Positions 8,973 to 16,792 of a DNA stretch of 64,000 nt are shown one piece after another. A program made the position numbers and the translations under genes. Below the pieces are notes generated by a model. It was not told the origin of the DNA, did no database searches, and saw only the letters and a list, made by a program, of their open reading frames with translations. Every line of letters begins with the position of its first letter. Position 1 is the first letter of the stretch. The stretch is from Actinobacteria bacterium HGW-Actinobacteria-1 (GTDB lineage Bacteria > Actinomycetota > Coriobacteriia > Anaerosomatales > Anaerosomataceae), in the NCBI GenBank assembly GCA_002841355.1, contig PHFB01000001.1, positions 62,001 through 126,000 of the forward strand. Direction: 5' to 3'.

Positions 8973-9284
8973 ATGGCAGGCAACACAACGTGGCGTCCAA
9001 GAAGTACCCACGGCAAGTTGTCGGAGGCGAAGATCCGTGAGCTCCCGGATTCGGCTTTCGCATTTCCGACGCAACGCCTGGCCCCACTCACGGATGCGGG
9101 ATACGTACGCGAAGCGATCGCACAGTTCGCAGCGATTGAGAACGTATCGGACGATGATCGGGATCTCGCGTTTGAGAATATCCGCAGAGCAGCGGTTCAC
9201 TATCATGTCGCGTTGGTAGAGACGAACTGGCGGCAACTCGGGACGCGACCGCCACGGCCGACCTACTCGCGAAACGCCCGCTGA
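8973..9284 (+). CDS. Small DUF6582-like protein
   Basis: This 103-residue soluble protein has a segment (about 15-85: KLSEAK, FAFPTQRLAPLTDA, VREAIAQF, VSDDDRD, A-F-ENIRRAA) resembling the DUF6582 family, whose members occur alone or within larger phage-associated proteins. The function is unknown. ATG 8973 follows GGAGA. It lies just behind the tRNA-Val terminator. A perfect 7-bp hairpin (GTAGCGC/GCGCTAC, 9326-9343) follows it and may end its transcript. The family call rests on memory of the motif pattern, not a search. Confidence 0.65.
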   Translation: MAGNTTWRPRSTHGKLSEAKIRELPDSAFAFPTQRLAPLTDAGYVREAIAQFAAIENVSDDDRDLAFENIRRAAVHYHVALVETNWRQLGTRPPRPTYSRNAR

Positions 9285-9420
9285 GGCACGCCCCTACGTC
9301 GATGTTGGATGTCTCTTGAGGTGAAGTAGCGCAGTCGCGCTACAGCATCGTTCGCGGAGTACCGATATACATGGTGTAAGCAGCCGTACGCCAGCAACGA
9401 CGCCCTGCCCGATCGCATGT

Positions 9421-9438
9421 GTTGAGTGACTACTCAAC
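9421..9438. promoter_or_regulatory. Candidate operator palindrome
   Basis: GTTGAGT-GACT-ACTCAAC is a perfect 7-bp inverted repeat ending two bases before the GGAGG ribosome binding site of the next gene. Its size and sequence look like a TetR- or GntR-type operator, but no regulator lies beside it. It could also act in RNA as a small hairpin next to the ribosome site. Confidence 0.35.
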
Positions 9439-9452
9439 CTGGAGGCTGCACC

Positions 9453-9821
9453 ATGGCACGAGACCGCGCTTTCCGTGAATGGCGCCTTCAAGAGGTGCTC
9501 CCTGCCGAGATGGACGTGGTATCGGCCCGCGACATCGTTCTGGACTGTTTCTACACCGTACACGGGGCACACTTCGAGGCGACCAAGACCCAGCTTGGCG
9601 TGAGCGCAGATGAGAAGCGGGTTCGACAGAGCGCAAAGGGCGCACTGCGTCTTGCATTCCGTCACACCGGGGGCAGTTTCGACGCTCCAACCAAGATGCA
9701 GCTCGAGAAGGTCATTGACTACCTCGATGAACAGTCCCGTTCATGGGGTACGCCGGAAGAGGTCATCCGAAAGCACCGCGCGGAGCTGCAGCGAGTGGTC
9801 GCCCGCGTTCGTGAGAGCTGA
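9453..9821 (+). CDS. Hypothetical protein
   Basis: A 122-residue soluble, charged protein I do not recognise. It is predicted largely helical: an N-terminal RDRAFREWRLQEVLP segment, a middle region with RVRQSAKGALRLAFRH, and a C-terminal amphipathic helix rich in Glu, Arg and Lys. There is no signal peptide or membrane segment. ATG 9453 is chosen over the longer GTG 9426 because GGAGG at 9441-9445 is ideally spaced. It ends three bases before the convergent reductase gene. Confidence 0.65.
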   Translation: MARDRAFREWRLQEVLPAEMDVVSARDIVLDCFYTVHGAHFEATKTQLGVSADEKRVRQSAKGALRLAFRHTGGSFDAPTKMQLEKVIDYLDEQSRSWGTPEEVIRKHRAELQRVVARVRES

Positions 9822-9824
9822 CGT

Positions 9825-11174
9825 CTAGAACGACGCCCAGTTCACGGATTCGCTAAATGCCGGGTGCACGCCCACCGTCGCTCTCACCTCGGCCAGTGTT
9901 CGCCGTGTGCGGACCGCCAGCGCCAGTGGATAGATCAAGTCGCTCGCACGTTCGCCTGCCACGTGCGCGCCGACGACAACGCCGGATTCCTTCTCGGCGA
10001 TGATCTTGACGAGACCGTGGCGGACGTCAGAGATGATCGCAGCACCGAGGTACTCGAACGTGGTCGAGTGAACCTCGACGTCGACGCCCGCCCTTGCCGC
10101 TGCCTCAGCGGTGAGTCCCGTCTGCGCAAGCTCTGGGACGGTGAAGCACGTGAACGGAATCCCCGCGGTGTCAGGGACGATGGGGCGCCCGCCGAGTATC
10201 GACTGGGCGACCGCTCGGCCATGGACGTTGGCGACCGGTGTGTGCTGCTCGCGAGCCGCTGCGTCCCCCACCACGTAAATGCGCGGGTTCGCAGACCTGA
10301 GGGATGAGTCGAGAATCGCGTTGCCGTGGGCGTCAAGCGTCACGCCAGCCACAGCGAGGTCGAGGCCGTCATACGCAGGGCGCCGACCAATCGCCGAGAG
10401 GACCCGCTCGGCTTTGAGGGACAAGCTGGCGTCACCTGCCTTGTAGCTGACCGTGACGTCCCCAGGGACGCCATCAAGCGCCTGGAGTGCGGCAGAGGTC
10501 ACGAAGGTGACGCCGAGGCTCTCAAGCGCCGTCTGAGCGATTCCAACGCAGTCGCGGTCGAACGGGGCCAGCAACTCCGATCCTCGCGACAGGACGGTCA
10601 CCTTGGTGCCGAATGACGCGTAGATGCCGGCGAACTCCAGTGCGATGTATCCACCACCGATGATGCACAGCGAAGCGGGGAGCGTTGGGTAACGTAGGGC
10701 ACCCTCGCTTGTGTCAGCCAGATGCGAGCCGGGGACGTCGAGCATGACGGGTGTGGCCCCCGTGCTCACGATGATGTGCTCGGCGCGCATCCTCCGGTCG
10801 CCAACCGCCACTTCATCTGCACCGATGAACCGCGCGCTCGCCTTGATCCGCTCGATGCCGAGCGATTCGAGGATGCCGTCCTGGTCTCCGGCGTACGTTT
10901 CCTGTGCGTGCCATTTCCAGGCGAGCACGGCGGGCCAGTCGACGCGGGCTGGACCGAGCGATACGCCGAACTGCTCGGCACGCGTGGCTCCGCGCACCAC
11001 AGCGGCGGCGTGGTAGAGCGCCTTCTTCGGCATGCATCCGCGCCAGAGGCACGTCCCTCCCACGCGGTCGGGCTCCGCTATGACGACGCGACGGCCTGCT
11101 CGGGCAAGCACGCGCGCCGCGGCGTTGCCGGCTGTTCCAGCGCCGATGACAAGGACGTCGGTATTCTCGGCCAC
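9825..11174 (-). CDS. FAD/NAD(P)-dependent pyridine nucleotide-disulfide oxidoreductase
   Basis: This 449-residue flavoprotein has glutathione reductase/dihydrolipoamide dehydrogenase/mercuric reductase architecture. The FAD motif is GAGTAGNAA (residues 11-19), the redox-active disulfide is C42-x4-C47 in [13 protein letters not shown], the NAD(P) fold is [13 protein letters not shown] (about 166-178), the second FAD motif is YVVGDAA, and the C-terminal HPAFSE block supplies the His-Glu pair. GTG 11174 has GGGAGG 5 bases upstream. The longer upstream frame is antisense to the ABC-F gene and is not used. It is the only clear - strand protein gene. There is no lipoyl or mercury-binding domain nearby, so the substrate (low-molecular-weight disulfide, quinone or metal) is open. 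Confidence 0.85.
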   Translation of the reverse strand: MAENTDVLVIGAGTAGNAAARVLARAGRRVVIAEPDRVGGTCLWRGCMPKKALYHAAAVVRGATRAEQFGVSLGPARVDWPAVLAWKWHAQETYAGDQDGILESLGIERIKASARFIGADEVAVGDRRMRAEHIIVSTGATPVMLDVPGSHLADTSEGALRYPTLPASLCIIGGGYIALEFAGIYASFGTKVTVLSRGSELLAPFDRDCVGIAQTALESLGVTFVTSAALQALDGVPGDVTVSYKAGDASLSLKAERVLSAIGRRPAYDGLDLAVAGVTLDAHGNAILDSSLRSANPRIYVVGDAAAREQHTPVANVHGRAVAQSILGGRPIVPDTAGIPFTCFTVPELAQTGLTAEAAARAGVDVEVHSTTFEYLGAAIISDVRHGLVKIIAEKESGVVVGAHVAGERASDLIYPLALAVRTRRTLAEVRATVGVHPAFSESVNWASF

Positions 11175-11204
11175 AAGAGCCTCCCGATGGTAGACTGGCG
11201 TGTT

Positions 11205-13175
11205 GTGATTATCACCGTAGATCATGTGACGAAAACCGTAGGGGCGCGCGTCCTTGTGAAGGACGCGTTCCTTCGTGTTGGCGCGCGCGACAGAATCGCA
11301 CTTGTGGGCCCCAACGGCGCAGGCAAGACGACGCTGCTTGAGGTCATCGCCGGCGAGCAGGATGCCGACGAGGGACGCATCATCATGGCGCGCGACGCCA
11401 CCATCGGCTACCTGAAACAGGAAGCCATCGAGATGGCGGGCAGGAGCGTTCTCACCGAGGTCCTTTCGGTCGCCGAGGAGGTCAACTCCATCGAGCACCG
11501 CCTGGGCCTGCTGGAGGAGCAGCTCGCCGATGACCCCGATGGTGAGGACGCCGAGCATCTGCTGGCCGAGTACGGCAGGCTCCGCGACCGCTACGAACAT
11601 CTGGGCGGGTACACGCTGGAATCCGACGCGCGTGCCGTTCTCATGGGACTCGGCTTCAAGGAGCGGGACCTTGCGCGCGACTGCGCCGAGTTCTCCGGCG
11701 GGTGGCTCATGCGTATCGCGATGTCGAAGCTGCTGCTTCGCCAACCCGATGTGCTGTTGCTCGACGAACCCACGAACCACCTCGATCTCGAGTCGGTGAC
11801 GTGGCTTGAAGGGTTCTTGCGCGGCTATGACGGGGCCATCGTCATCGTCAGCCACGACCGTGCGTTCATGGATGGTCTCGTGGACCACGTTGCCGAGATC
11901 GACCAGAAGCGGCTCACCGTCTACGTGGGCTCCTACGATGGTTTCATCAAGCAGAAGGAACTCGCGCTGGAGCAGCTCAAGGCCGCTTACGAACAGCAGC
12001 AGCGCGATATCGCGCATATGGAGGCGTTCGTCGAGCGCTTCCGCTACAAGAACACCAAGGCCAAGCAGGCGCAGGACCGCATGAAGAAGCTCGAGAAGAT
12101 GGAACGCATCGAGCTGCCCGAGGAACGCAAGACCGTGAAGTTCCGCTTCCCCCAGCCGGAGCGCACGGGTGAAGAGGTCGTTCGGCTTTCGGGAGTGCGC
12201 AAGGCCTACGGCGACCTCGTGGTGTACGACAACCTCGATCTGGCGCTGTACCGGGGCGATAAGGTCGCGCTCGTGGGTCCCAACGGTGCGGGCAAGTCGA
12301 CGCTGCTGCGGATGATCGCCGGGGAGCTGGAGCCCGACGCGGGCGAGCGCACGCTGGGACACAAGGTCTCGGTGGCGTACTTCGCCCAGCATCAGCTTGA
12401 GGCGCTCGACGTTCGACGTACCGTGCTCGATGAGCTCGCGAGCGCCGCACCGGGCTGGACGCCTGTCGAGTGTCGGCGGCTTCTCGGCGCTTTCCTGTTC
12501 CACGGCGACGACGTCATGAAGAAGGTCAAGGTGCTCTCGGGCGGAGAGCGGGCGCGGTTGGCGCTCGCGAAGCTGCTCGTGGCCCCGGCGTCGCTGCTGT
12601 GCGTGGACGAGCCCACGAACCACCTGGACATCGCTTCGAGCGACATCCTCGAGCAGGCACTCAAGATGTACACCGGCACACTCGTTCTCATCACGCACGA
12701 TCGCCATCTCATCCGTGGCGTGGCGAACAAGGTGATCGAGGCGCGTGACGGAGCCGCCAGGGTCTTCGAGGGTGACTACGACTACTACCTGTTCAAGCGA
12801 GAGCAGGGGAGCGCATCGGCACCTACCGTGATTGCACCGGCGAAGACCAGCGTGAAGTCCGAGCCGGCGAATGAGCAGCCAGGGTTCAAGAGCAAAGAGC
12901 AGCGGCGATCAGAAGCCGAGGCACGCAATCAAGCATATCGCGCGACGAAGGACCTGAAGAAGCAGCTCACCACGCTTGAGCGACAGCTTGCCGAGGTGCA
13001 GGGGAAACACGACAGGCTGCTCGAGGACCTTGCCGATCCCGCGGTGTACGATGACAAGGATCGCTTCTTCAAGGTGATGGGGGAGTACAACGAGGTGAAG
13101 CCGCGCCTTGCAGAGCTTGAGGCGAAGTGGCTCGCCATCTCAGAAGCGGTAGAGGCTGCAGACCAGACTTTGTAA
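11205..13175 (+). CDS. ABC-F family ATPase
   Basis: This soluble protein of 656 residues has two ABC domains and no membrane segment, the architecture of ABC-F translation factors that act at the ribosomal E-site. First domain: [30 protein letters not shown]. Second domain: [36 protein letters not shown] charged interdomain linker and a C-terminal coiled coil (about 560-650) follow the Uup/YdiF/YfmR pattern. GTG 11205 gives the typical [10 protein letters not shown] start; ATG 11187 in frame would add six residues. Neither has a clear Shine-Dalgarno. The divergent reductase starts at 11174, so the promoters overlap. Confidence 0.9.
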   Translation: MIITVDHVTKTVGARVLVKDAFLRVGARDRIALVGPNGAGKTTLLEVIAGEQDADEGRIIMARDATIGYLKQEAIEMAGRSVLTEVLSVAEEVNSIEHRLGLLEEQLADDPDGEDAEHLLAEYGRLRDRYEHLGGYTLESDARAVLMGLGFKERDLARDCAEFSGGWLMRIAMSKLLLRQPDVLLLDEPTNHLDLESVTWLEGFLRGYDGAIVIVSHDRAFMDGLVDHVAEIDQKRLTVYVGSYDGFIKQKELALEQLKAAYEQQQRDIAHMEAFVERFRYKNTKAKQAQDRMKKLEKMERIELPEERKTVKFRFPQPERTGEEVVRLSGVRKAYGDLVVYDNLDLALYRGDKVALVGPNGAGKSTLLRMIAGELEPDAGERTLGHKVSVAYFAQHQLEALDVRRTVLDELASAAPGWTPVECRRLLGAFLFHGDDVMKKVKVLSGGERARLALAKLLVAPASLLCVDEPTNHLDIASSDILEQALKMYTGTLVLITHDRHLIRGVANKVIEARDGAARVFEGDYDYYLFKREQGSASAPTVIAPAKTSVKSEPANEQPGFKSKEQRRSEAEARNQAYRATKDLKKQLTTLERQLAEVQGKHDRLLEDLADPAVYDDKDRFFKVMGEYNEVKPRLAELEAKWLAISEAVEAADQTL

Positions 13176-13210
13176 CAATGTTTACAAAGTATTCGCGCTT
13201 CTGCTATAAC
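13167..13210 (+). promoter_or_regulatory. nuo operon promoter with overlapping Rex-like operator
   Basis: -35 TTTACA (13181-13186), an 18-bp spacer and extended -10 TGC-TATAAC (13202-13210). A perfect 9-bp palindrome ACTTTGTAA...TTACAAAGT (13167-13190, 6-base centre) covers the -35. Read as the 18-mer 13170-13187 it fits the Rex consensus TTGTGAAN4TTCACAA at 11 of 14 positions with the right spacing. Rex is an NADH/NAD+-sensing repressor known to control nuo operons in Streptomyces. The match quality alone could arise by chance; the position on the -35 is what makes it credible. The palindrome also contains the ABC-F stop codon. Confidence 0.6.
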
Positions 13211-13294
13211 GCCTCTAGACAGCTTCGTGACGTTCGCGTCCCCGAGGGGGATACTCGCAAAGACACGCTGGGACGTGCGACGTTGTAAGTACGT

Positions 13295-13313
13295 AACTTT
13301 GGGTTACAAAGTT
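13295..13313. promoter_or_regulatory. Second palindrome in the nuo leader
   Basis: AACTTTG-GGTTA-CAAAGTT is a perfect 7-bp inverted repeat 32 bases before nuoA. It shares the 9-mer TTACAAAGT with the operator at 13167-13190. It may be a second binding site or a leader hairpin. Confidence 0.4.
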
Positions 13314-13344
13314 TCCGGCGATTTCGGGAGGGGTGAGGGAACCG

Positions 13345-13707
13345 GTGAGTTCGCCCGAGCGCGTCCTGTTTGCAGTCGGCCTTGCCGTCGGCCCCGTGCT
13401 GTTCCTGCTCGCTCTCATCACCGCCAACTCACTGCTCTCACCAAAGCGTCCGAGTGACGTCAAGAGCTCCAACTACGAGTGTGGCATTCCTCAGGCCAGC
13501 TCTCCGTGGCTGCCGGTCAACGTCCGGTTCGCCGATGTCGCGCTTCTGTTCGTCCTCTTCGACGCCGAGACAGCCCTGCTGTTCGCGGTCGCTCCGGCCG
13601 TGCGCGGATCGGTTGCCGGCCTTGTGGAGGTCGCTGTGTTCTCGGCGTTTCTCGGCTTCGGGTTGTTGTATGCCTGGCGCAAGGGGGCGCTCAAGTGGCC
13701 TTCGTAG
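13345..13707 (+). CDS. nuoA: NADH-quinone oxidoreductase subunit A
   Basis: This 120-residue membrane subunit has three membrane helices and lies at the junction of the peripheral arm and membrane arm. The family block SSNYECGIPQ (about 41-50) carries the conserved Cys of the quinone-site loop, and FADVALLFVLFDAETALLF is the conserved second helix. GTG 13345 is preferred; GTG 13333 is also in frame but almost abuts the GGGAGG motif. It is the first gene of the 11-gene complex I operon and overlaps nuoB by 13 bases. Confidence 0.93.
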   Translation: MSSPERVLFAVGLAVGPVLFLLALITANSLLSPKRPSDVKSSNYECGIPQASSPWLPVNVRFADVALLFVLFDAETALLFAVAPAVRGSVAGLVEVAVFSAFLGFGLLYAWRKGALKWPS

Positions 13708-14282
13708 ACGATCTGGGCGCGGCCCTCGACAAGACGCCCGGTGGCGGGATCATCCTTACGTCGCTCGACGCCGTCATGGACTGGTCGCGCGGTAAGTCGC
13801 TGTGGATGATGCCGATGGGCACTGCATGCTGCGCCATGGAGCTCATCGCGGCCTCGTTCTCGCGGTTCGACTTCGATCGCCACGGATCCATCCCGAGGCC
13901 TGATCCGCGGCACTGCGACGTCATGGTCGTGGCCGGAACGATCACGCGGAAGATGGCGCCCGCGGTCCAGCGCCTCTACGACCAGATGCCAGACCCGAAG
14001 TGGGTCATCGCGATGGGCAACTGCGCAGTCTCTGGCGGCATCTTCTACTACGACACCTACTCGGTGGTGCGTGGTGTCGACGAATTCCTGCCTGTCGACG
14101 TCTACATCGCCGGCTGCCCGCCTCGGCCCGAGTCGCTGCAAGACGCGATTCTGCGCCTGCGCGAGCAGGTTTCCACCGACTCGATCGCTCCCGGCAAGTC
14201 CCGCGCGCTCAAGAGCGACCTGCCGGCACCGGGCTCGCCGCGCAAGGGCGAGCCGTCCACGCCTGGTGGCGATGCCGGGTGA
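13695..14282 (+). CDS. nuoB: NADH-quinone oxidoreductase subunit B
   Basis: This 195-residue peripheral subunit carries cluster N2, the last iron-sulfur centre before quinone. Ligands C45-C46 (GTACCAMEL), C110 (GNCAVSGG) and C141 (GCPPRPE) are all present. GTG 13695 gives MAFVDDLG; longer upstream frames overlap nuoA out of frame. The C-terminal extension (about residues 165-195) is rich in Pro, Ser and Gly and probably disordered. It overlaps nuoC by four bases. Confidence 0.95.
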   Translation: MAFVDDLGAALDKTPGGGIILTSLDAVMDWSRGKSLWMMPMGTACCAMELIAASFSRFDFDRHGSIPRPDPRHCDVMVVAGTITRKMAPAVQRLYDQMPDPKWVIAMGNCAVSGGIFYYDTYSVVRGVDEFLPVDVYIAGCPPRPESLQDAILRLREQVSTDSIAPGKSRALKSDLPAPGSPRKGEPSTPGGDAG

Positions 14283-14740
14283 ACATCAACGAGCTCCGCG
14301 AGCATCTGTGCTCGGAGTATCCGGATCTGTGCCCGCTGTTCTCTGTGGAGTACGGCGACGGCGTTCTCGTCGTCGATGCTTCGCGGTTGCACGACGCCGC
14401 GAGCGACCTTCGGGACCTCGGCTTCGACCGCCTCGGCATGGTGACGGCGGTGGACACCGGGGATGAGTTCGAGCTGGTGTACCGGCTCCAGTCGCGCGAG
14501 ATGCACGCCGGCATCTTCGTGAAGGCCCGCGTTGCGCGTGACATCGCATCGATCGCCTCGGTCACCGACCTGTGGCCGGCTGCGAACTGGCAGGAGCGCG
14601 AGGTCTACGACCTTTTCGGCATCACGTTCGAGGGTCATCCGGATCTTCGCCGCATCCTGCTCACCGACGACTGGGTGGGGCATCCGCTCCGCAAGGATTA
14701 CCAGGACGACCGTATCATCCGACGCCCCGACTACATCTAG
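14279..14740 (+). CDS. nuoC: NADH-quinone oxidoreductase subunit C
   Basis: This 153-residue peripheral-arm subunit has the 30-kDa family signature in [25 protein letters not shown] (about 107-131) and the terminal GHPLRKDY motif. GTG 14279 overlaps the nuoB stop; longer frames upstream are shadows of nuoB. It is a separate gene, not fused to nuoD as in enterobacteria. It helps hold NuoB and NuoD and stabilises the quinone-reducing module. Confidence 0.93.
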   Translation: MNINELREHLCSEYPDLCPLFSVEYGDGVLVVDASRLHDAASDLRDLGFDRLGMVTAVDTGDEFELVYRLQSREMHAGIFVKARVARDIASIASVTDLWPAANWQEREVYDLFGITFEGHPDLRRILLTDDWVGHPLRKDYQDDRIIRRPDYI

Positions 14741-14753
14741 AGGAGGTGCGACC

Positions 14754-15848
14754 ATGACCGAGCAGACCATCGTGAACATAGGCCCGTCGCACCCGTCTAC
14801 GCACGGCGTCTGCCGCGTGGTCGTCACCCTCGACGGTGAGATCGTCACGCATGCCGAGCCGATCATCGGTCACCTGCATCGCGGCATCGAGAAGATGGCC
14901 GAGAACCGCACGTATCTGCAGGTCGTGCCGCTGACCGACCGTCTCGACTACGTCGGGAGCATGTACGCGAACTGGGCGTACTGCCGCGCCGTCGAGCGTC
15001 TCGCGGGCATCCGCGTCCCCGAGCGCGCCGAGTACATTCGCGTGATCGTCTGCGAGCTGCAGCGCATCGCGAGCCACATGATGGGCATCGGCTCCACTGG
15101 AGCGGACACGGGAGCATTCACCGCGTTCATGTACGCGTTCGCGCAGCGCGACCACGTCGTGGAGCTCTTCGAAGCGCTGTGCGGAGCCCGTCTCACCTAC
15201 AACTACGTTCGCCCCGGCGGCGTCTCGATGGACCTGCCCGAGGGATGGGTCGAGAAGTGCCGTGCGTTCACCGCGCAGCATCCCTCGGCGATGCTCGAGC
15301 TCGACCGGCTGCTCTTCGGCAACGTCATCGCACGTGCACGGCTCAAGGGCGTCGGCGTGCTGTCGGCCGAGGACGCGGTCGCGTGGGGCGCATCAGGTCC
15401 GACTGCGCGCGGCTCGGGCGTGGACTGGGACCTGCGCCGGGACGACCCGTACTCGGTGTACCCGCGCTTCGACTTCCAGGTGCCGCTCGGCGAGAACGGC
15501 GACAGCTACGATCGCGCACGCATCCGCCTCTGGGAGTGCGTTGAGAGCTGCAAGATCATCGACCAGGCGCTTGACCAACTCGAACCGGGCCTCGTGAAGG
15601 CCGAGGGGCTCCCGCGCCTGCTCGCGCCGCGTCCGGGGGATGCGTACGACCATATCGAGAGCGCACGCGGATCGCTCGGCGTGTATCTCGTGAGCGACGG
15701 GACGCCGCGGCCATATCGCATGAAGGTCCGGTCGCCCGCGTTCTGCAACCTCGCGTTGCTCCCGCTCCTCGCCGAAGGCCACACGCTGTCGGACCTGGTC
15801 GTCATCCTCGGCTCGCTCGACCCTGTCTTCGGCGAGGTGGACCGATGA
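14754..15848 (+). CDS. nuoD: NADH-quinone oxidoreductase subunit D
   Basis: This 364-residue 49-kDa-type subunit forms most of the quinone pocket with NuoB. The pocket His lies in PSHPSTHG (about 11-18) and the Tyr in the DRLDYVG stretch (about 62-68). The GHLHRGIEK motif and C-terminal DPVFGEVDR are family marks. ATG 14754 has an excellent GAGGAGG at 14740-14746. No NiFe-hydrogenase cysteine pairs are present, so it is a true complex I subunit rather than a group 4 hydrogenase large subunit. Confidence 0.95.
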   Translation: MTEQTIVNIGPSHPSTHGVCRVVVTLDGEIVTHAEPIIGHLHRGIEKMAENRTYLQVVPLTDRLDYVGSMYANWAYCRAVERLAGIRVPERAEYIRVIVCELQRIASHMMGIGSTGADTGAFTAFMYAFAQRDHVVELFEALCGARLTYNYVRPGGVSMDLPEGWVEKCRAFTAQHPSAMLELDRLLFGNVIARARLKGVGVLSAEDAVAWGASGPTARGSGVDWDLRRDDPYSVYPRFDFQVPLGENGDSYDRARIRLWECVESCKIIDQALDQLEPGLVKAEGLPRLLAPRPGDAYDHIESARGSLGVYLVSDGTPRPYRMKVRSPAFCNLALLPLLAEGHTLSDLVVILGSLDPVFGEVDR

Positions 15849-16792
15849 CGCTCTTGTGGGGATTCCTCTGGGGCGTTGCGGCCGTGGCGACCATCGCCGG
15901 CGGTGCGATCCTTGGCGTGTGGTGGGAGCGCAAGGTCTCCGCGCGCATCCAGATGCGCTACGGGCCGCAGCAAATCGGGCCGTTCGGCTCGCTGCAGATG
16001 ATCGCCGACGTCCCCAAGCTGCTCTTCAAGGAAGACATCGTCCCGGCGCTAGCCGATAAGGCGATCTTCAAATACGCCCCGCTCTTCGTGTTCGGACCTG
16101 TCGCCGTCTCGATGGTCGTCATTCCGTTCACAGCCGGGTGGGCGCCGCTTAACACGAGCGTTGGCGTGCTGTTCTTCCTGGCCGTGCCCTCGATCGAGGT
16201 CATCGCGATCCTCCTCTCGGCATGGGCGAGCCACAACACGCTCTCCACGCTCGGCGGCTTGCGCGCCACCGCGCAGATGATCAGCTACGAAGTTCCGCGC
16301 TCGCTTGCGGTGCTCGCCATCGTCCTGTTGGCTGGCTCTTTGCGACCGCTCGACGTCGTTGCCGCATGGCGCTGGTGGTGGATGCCGCTCACGTTCGTGG
16401 CGTTCGTCATCTACTTCGTCGCCTCCATAGCCGAGATGAACCGCGGTCCCTTCGACATCCCTGAGGCCGAGAGCGAGCTTGTTGCCGGCTACTTCGCCGA
16501 CTACTCCGGCATGCGCTGGGCCTCGTTCATGATGGCCGAGTACGGCGCCATGATCGCGGCCTCGCTCTTCGGGGCGGCACTGTTCTTCGGTGGCGGCTGG
16601 CCCTTTGGCGGGGCGCTTGGTGTGATCACGCTCATCGTGAAGGCGATTCTCATCATGACGGCGATCATGTGGGTGAAATGGACGTTCCCGCGCCTGAGGC
16701 AGGACCAGCTCATGTCGTTCTGCTGGAAGGCGCTCACACCGCTTGCGCTCGTCCAGCTTGTGGTCGTCGGGGTGGTGCTCGTATGGCTGTAA
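15845..16792 (+). CDS. nuoH: NADH-quinone oxidoreductase subunit H
   Basis: This 315-residue membrane subunit with about eight helices lines the quinone entry channel and couples redox to proton translocation. Family marks are WERKVSARIQMRYGPQ (about 28-43), the acidic loop EMNRGPFDIPEAESELVAGY (about 198-217), and the C-terminal RLRQDQLMSFCWK motif. It starts in an ATGA overlap with nuoD and overlaps the next gene by 10 bases. Confidence 0.95.
   Translation: MTLLWGFLWGVAAVATIAGGAILGVWWERKVSARIQMRYGPQQIGPFGSLQMIADVPKLLFKEDIVPALADKAIFKYAPLFVFGPVAVSMVVIPFTAGWAPLNTSVGVLFFLAVPSIEVIAILLSAWASHNTLSTLGGLRATAQMISYEVPRSLAVLAIVLLAGSLRPLDVVAAWRWWWMPLTFVAFVIYFVASIAEMNRGPFDIPEAESELVAGYFADYSGMRWASFMMAEYGAMIAASLFGAALFFGGGWPFGGALGVITLIVKAILIMTAIMWVKWTFPRLRQDQLMSFCWKALTPLALVQLVVVGVVLVWL

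Noticed and set aside
8796-9236. - strand frame crossing tRNA-Val
   Set aside because: Runs through the tRNA and its terminator and opposes a better supported small gene.
8765-9821. Integrated element at the tRNA-Val 3' end
   Set aside because: No integrase and no direct repeat of the tRNA end was seen; only two small genes follow.
11175-12707. Upstream extension of the - strand reductase frame to 960 residues
   Set aside because: It is antisense to the ABC-F gene, has no domain similarity, and GTG 11174 has a proper Shine-Dalgarno and gives the canonical N-terminus.
16053-16060. GCCGATAA sigma-28 octamer inside nuoH (also near 2933 in livH)
   Set aside because: Inside coding sequence with no gene start downstream; chance occurrences that weaken, but do not remove, the case at 24415.
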